Below the pieces are notes generated by a model. It was given only the letters and a program-made list of their open reading frames with translations. It was not told the DNA's origin and did not search any database. Made by a program: the position numbers and the translations under genes. This document shows, piece by piece, positions 60,908-64,000 of a DNA stretch of 64,000 nt. How positions within the stretch are numbered: the first letter of the stretch is position 1; every line of letters begins with the position of its first letter. Source of the stretch: Lachnospiraceae bacterium UBA3689 (lineage in GTDB: Bacteria; Bacillota; Clostridia; Lachnospirales; Lachnospiraceae); NCBI GenBank assembly GCA_002371465.1, contig DFIU01000010.1:1-64000 (forward strand), given 5' to 3'.

Positions 60908-60978
60908 GGCGCGTTTTACGGATCACGGACCTGTGATCGCTATGGTAAGAAAGCGCGTCGGATACGGGAGGCGAGCCC

Positions 60979-61848
60979 ATGAAAGGCATTATTTTAGCAG
61001 GCGGATCAGGAACCAGACTCTATCCGCTGACCAAGGCAGTCAGCAAGCAGCTGATGCCGGTCTATGACAAACCCATGATCTACTATCCCCTGTCCACGCT
61101 GATGCTGGCGGGAATCCGGGATATCCTGATCATTTCCACGCCGAGGGACCTGCCGGCTTTTCGGGAACTCTTCGGAGACGGCAGCCAGCTGGGCATGAAT
61201 TTCTCTTACAAAGTTCAGGAACAGCCCAACGGCCTGGCGGAGGCGTTTATTCTGGGAGCTGACTTTATCGGCAATGACAATGTCGCCCTGGTCCTGGGAG
61301 ACAACATTTTCTACGGACAGAGCTTTTCCAGGGTCTTAAAGGCAGCGTCGGAACGAAAGACCGGCGCCACCATCTTCGGCTATTATGTCAAGGACCCTAG
61401 AGAATATGGGGTCGTGGAATTCGATGAGACCGGCAGGGCGATCTCGATTGAGGAGAAACCGGCTCAGCCCAAGTCCAATTACGCGGTGCCGGGACTCTAT
61501 TTCTACGACAACGACGTCGTCGACATTGCGAAGAACGTAAAGCCCAGCGCAAGAGGGGAACTGGAGATCACGACGGTCAACAATACCTATCTTGAGCGCG
61601 GGGATCTCTATGTGGAGACTTTGGGCAGGGGCTTTGCCTGGCTGGATACCGGCAGCCACGATATGCTGCTGGATGCGGCGGATTTTGTCGCGGCGTTTGA
61701 GAAGCGTCAGGGTCTCTATATCTCCTGCATTGAAGAGATTGCCTATAAGAGGGGCTTTATCGACAAGGACCAGCTGGAGAAGCTGGCTCAGCCGCTGTTA
61801 AAGACGCATTACGGTCAGTACCTGATGAATATTGTCAGAGGGTTATAA
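60979..61848 (+). CDS. rfbA: Glucose-1-phosphate thymidylyltransferase
   Basis: RmlA makes dTDP-glucose from glucose-1-phosphate and dTTP. The 289-residue protein has LAGGSGTRLYPLTKAVSKQL at the start, followed by VYDKPMIYYPLSTLMLAGI, and VLGDNIFYG. GGGAGG precedes the ATG. It follows rmlB by 71 bp. Confidence 0.97.
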   Translation: MKGIILAGGSGTRLYPLTKAVSKQLMPVYDKPMIYYPLSTLMLAGIRDILIISTPRDLPAFRELFGDGSQLGMNFSYKVQEQPNGLAEAFILGADFIGNDNVALVLGDNIFYGQSFSRVLKAASERKTGATIFGYYVKDPREYGVVEFDETGRAISIEEKPAQPKSNYAVPGLYFYDNDVVDIAKNVKPSARGELEITTVNNTYLERGDLYVETLGRGFAWLDTGSHDMLLDAADFVAAFEKRQGLYISCIEEIAYKRGFIDKDQLEKLAQPLLKTHYGQYLMNIVRGL

Positions 61849-61890
61849 TCAGAATGAAACCGGCTGCTATTTAGGCGGCCTGATGAACAA

Positions 61891-61918
61891 GCACCGGCAC
61901 TTTTTAAAGCGCCGGTGC
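61891..61918. other. Hairpin between rmlA and rmlC
   Basis: GCACCGGC (61891-61898) and GCCGGTGC (61911-61918) pair perfectly, and the CTTT-TT-AAAG inside extends the stem after one mismatch. No T run follows, so it looks like an mRNA stabiliser or processing site rather than a terminator. Confidence 0.45.
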
Positions 61919-61942
61919 CTATGTGCTTAAAGGAGAAGGATG

Positions 61943-62530
61943 ATGAGTCAGATCAAGAAATACGGACAGATTGAAGTGGAAGAGAACTGCGGCGGCATTG
62001 AAGGCCTGCGCGTCATTACGCCCGCCTGCCACGGAGACAAGCGCGGCTATTTTATGGAGACCTATCAGCAGAGAGATTTTAAGGCGGCTGGGATCGACTG
62101 CGAGTTTGTTCAGGACAACCAGTCATCCAGCGCAAGGGGAGTTCTGCGTGGTCTGCACTTTCAGCTTCACTATCCCCAGGACAAGCTGGTCCGGGTGGTC
62201 AGAGGCAAAGTCTTTGACGTAGCGGTTGACTTAAGAAAGGGGTCCAGGACTTACGGCAAGTGGTACGGGGTTGAATTGTCCGAAGACAACAAGAAGCAGT
62301 TCTTTATCCCAAAGGATTTTGCCCACGGCTTTTTGACCCTGTCCGATGTGGCGGAATTCTGCTACAAGGTGGATGATTTCTGGCACCCCAACGATGAGGG
62401 CGGTCTGCCCTATAACGATCCGGACATCGGCGTCAAGTGGCCCTTTGAAGAGGGGGTGGAGTTAAACCTCTCGGAAAAGGATCTGAACTGGGACAGCTTT
62501 CAGGAATACACCAGGAAAACGGGAAAATAA
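61943..62530 (+). CDS. rfbC: dTDP-4-dehydrorhamnose 3,5-epimerase
   Basis: RmlC performs the double epimerisation on the way to dTDP-L-rhamnose. The 195-residue cupin has the conserved RGYFMETYQ, QDNQSSSARGVLRGLHFQ and FIPKDFAHGFLTLSD blocks with the active-site His and Asp. The ATG at 61943 is better spaced from AGGAG than the one at 61940. No rmlD follows, so the final reductase must lie elsewhere. Confidence 0.95.
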   Translation: MSQIKKYGQIEVEENCGGIEGLRVITPACHGDKRGYFMETYQQRDFKAAGIDCEFVQDNQSSSARGVLRGLHFQLHYPQDKLVRVVRGKVFDVAVDLRKGSRTYGKWYGVELSEDNKKQFFIPKDFAHGFLTLSDVAEFCYKVDDFWHPNDEGGLPYNDPDIGVKWPFEEGVELNLSEKDLNWDSFQEYTRKTGK

Positions 62531-62533
62531 CTG

Positions 62534-63940
62534 ATGAAGTCGTTAAAGAAAAAACTTGCCTTAGTCCTTTTTGCCGTCCTTTTGGTTCTGCTCAATGTCG
62601 GAATCCTCCTGCACGGCGGAGATCGGACGGACACGGTTGCCCTGAACATGACGATTGAGGGGTCGGTGAAGGGCGACATTCAGACCTTTTACGGAAGTTC
62701 GGAGAGCCTTTCCGCCGACCATTCCCAGGTACTTCCGCTTGCCAAAAAGAAACAGACGACGCTGACTTTCTATCAGCCGTCCGACACGACGTTTGCGAGA
62801 GTGGATTTCGGAATTGCCAGGGGGACCTATACCATCACGGATCTTTTCTATGAATACCGGGGCAAGACCCAGGCTGTGGATCTTTCCCTTTTCCTAAAGG
62901 ACAGGGCGGTTAAGACCCATGACATCGTAAAGACAGAACTTAAGGGCGGGCAGCTGAAGCTTTCGGTAAAGGCGGACGATCCCTATATTGTGGTCCAGGC
63001 GGGACCGACGGACCTGGCGCAGGCGGCAGCCGACCACCAGGCGCTGATCAACCGCATCCGCAATATCATCTACGCGGTTTTGATCGATCTGATTGCCGTC
63101 GCCCTCTTTTTGCTGAGAAAGCGCTTTGCCTCCCTTCCTATCGAGCTCTACCAGAACCGGAAGATGATCTTTCGGATGGCAAAAAATGACTTCAACACCA
63201 AGTACGCGGGTTCGGTTCTGGGTACGGTTTGGGCGTTTGTACAGCCCTGCGTGACCGTGCTGGTCTACTGGTTCGTATTCGGTCACCTGGGCAGCGGCGA
63301 CGTGGTATCCCGACTGGGCATATCCTATCCCTTTGTCCTCTGGCTGATTGCCGGTCTGGTTCCTTGGTTTTTCTTTCAGGATACCATGGTCGGAGGGACC
63401 AATGCGCTCCTGGAATACTCTTACCTGGTCAAGAAGGTGGTCTTTAAGATCAGCGTGCTCCCGATCGTCAAGGAGATTTCCGCCGCATTTGTCCACATCT
63501 TCTTTATTGCCCTCATGTTTGTCCTCTATCTGCTCGCCGGCCACAGACCGGATTCTTACTGGCTGCAGGTATTTTATTATTCGTTTGCCCTCTTTATCTA
63601 TGCGCTGGGCGTCTGCTATGCCTTCTGCTCGATTGTCGTCTTTTTCCGCGACCTGTCGCAGGTGATCAGTATCATTATCCAGGTCCAGGTCTGGATGACG
63701 CCGATTATGTGGAATGTCTCCCAGTTCGGCAGCCGGCTTCCGGGATGGGCGATGACCCTTTTAAAGCTCAATCCCATGTACTATATCGCCATGGGCTATC
63801 GGGACGCCATGATCGAGAAGGTCTGGTTCTGGCAAAGATTTGACCTGACGGTCTATTTCTGGCTGATTACAGCGGTCTTCTTCGGGATCGGTACCTTCAT
63901 CTTCAAGAGACTGAAGCCGCATTTTGCAGACATCTTATAA
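62534..63940 (+). CDS. ABC-2 polysaccharide export permease with N-terminal extracellular domain
   Basis: The 468-residue protein ends in a TagG/Wzm-type ABC-2 permease (about 205-465), with the family patterns KNDFNTKYAGSVLGTVWAFVQP and VWMTPIMWNVSQ. Ahead of it lies an unusual extension: a helix (8-28), a beta-rich extracellular part (about 30-170) and a second helix (about 178-196). Plain permeases of this type are about 260-270 residues. The ATPase gene follows 15 bp later. Confidence 0.87.
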   Translation: MKSLKKKLALVLFAVLLVLLNVGILLHGGDRTDTVALNMTIEGSVKGDIQTFYGSSESLSADHSQVLPLAKKKQTTLTFYQPSDTTFARVDFGIARGTYTITDLFYEYRGKTQAVDLSLFLKDRAVKTHDIVKTELKGGQLKLSVKADDPYIVVQAGPTDLAQAAADHQALINRIRNIIYAVLIDLIAVALFLLRKRFASLPIELYQNRKMIFRMAKNDFNTKYAGSVLGTVWAFVQPCVTVLVYWFVFGHLGSGDVVSRLGISYPFVLWLIAGLVPWFFFQDTMVGGTNALLEYSYLVKKVVFKISVLPIVKEISAAFVHIFFIALMFVLYLLAGHRPDSYWLQVFYYSFALFIYALGVCYAFCSIVVFFRDLSQVISIIIQVQVWMTPIMWNVSQFGSRLPGWAMTLLKLNPMYYIAMGYRDAMIEKVWFWQRFDLTVYFWLITAVFFGIGTFIFKRLKPHFADIL

Positions 63941-63955
63941 AGGATATTTCCATAC

Positions 63956-64000
63956 ATGAATACGGATACAGCAATCGAAATTTCACATGTTTCCAAGCGG
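63956..64000 (+). CDS. ABC transporter ATP-binding protein, 5' end only
   Basis: An ATG at 63956 after AAAGGA opens a frame that runs off the right edge: MNTDTAIEISHVSKR. The IEISHVSKR start matches polysaccharide ABC export ATPases (Wzt/TagH), and the position after the permease agrees. Nothing more of the protein is visible. Confidence 0.75.
   Translation, partial: MNTDTAIEISHVSKR

Overview
The window looks like a chromosomal segment of a fairly GC-rich Gram-positive Firmicute, most likely class Clostridia and possibly a Lachnospiraceae-type lineage. The pointers are the order rho-rpmE-DUF1385-prmC-prfA, the set glpK/FAD oxidoreductases/DUF1667, the neighbourhood mreB-recD2-comFC-cdaA-cdaR, strong AGGAGG-type ribosome binding sites, and sigma-A-like promoters with 17-bp spacers. 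The lineage is inferred from gene content and order. No plasmid, phage, insertion sequence or CRISPR array was seen.

Region 1 (1-8364): the 3' end of one tRNA, a complete tRNA-Leu(UAG), rho with a very long disordered insert, rpmE, and an apparent operon DUF1385-prmC-prfA-glmM-TPR lipoprotein that ends at a bidirectional terminator. Region 2 (8392-13278): arginine synthesis, argG divergent from argJ-argB-argD, with ARG-box-like operators in the AT-rich spacer. Region 3 (13284-21906): a competence-like operon (ComEA-type lipoprotein, response regulator, histidine kinase, GerMN lipoprotein, ComEC), then rpsT with a UUG start, a C39-like secreted peptidase, and convergent holA.

Region 4 (21907-26999): a 483-bp gene-free spacer with a degenerate 16-17-bp tandem repeat, a cre-like site and a promoter, followed by the glycerol operon glpK, GlpA-like, FAD oxidoreductase, DUF1667. 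Region 5 (27000-41212): housekeeping genes lepA, hemW, uvrA, mreB family, recD2, comFC, two unknown membrane proteins, the c-di-AMP pair cdaA-cdaR, and an HPr-like protein.

Region 6 (41242 to the right edge): a large surface-glycan locus. The plus-strand run rfbF-rfbG-rfbH, CapK-like ligase, flippase, second CapK-like ligase, TPP-dependent carboligase, GT2 suggests a CDP-3,6-dideoxyhexose, possibly carbon-branched as in yersiniose. A YfhO-family protein lies on the opposite strand and an SDR follows. A compact minus-strand operon (GT2, DegT-like, ATP-grasp, WecE-type transaminase) is divergent from rmlB-rmlA-rmlC. RmlA and RmlB would supply the dTDP-4-keto-6-deoxyglucose that the transaminase uses. 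A TagG/Wzm-like permease with an extra N-terminal extracellular domain and the first codons of its ATPase close the window. The locus thus holds both a flippase and an ABC export route.
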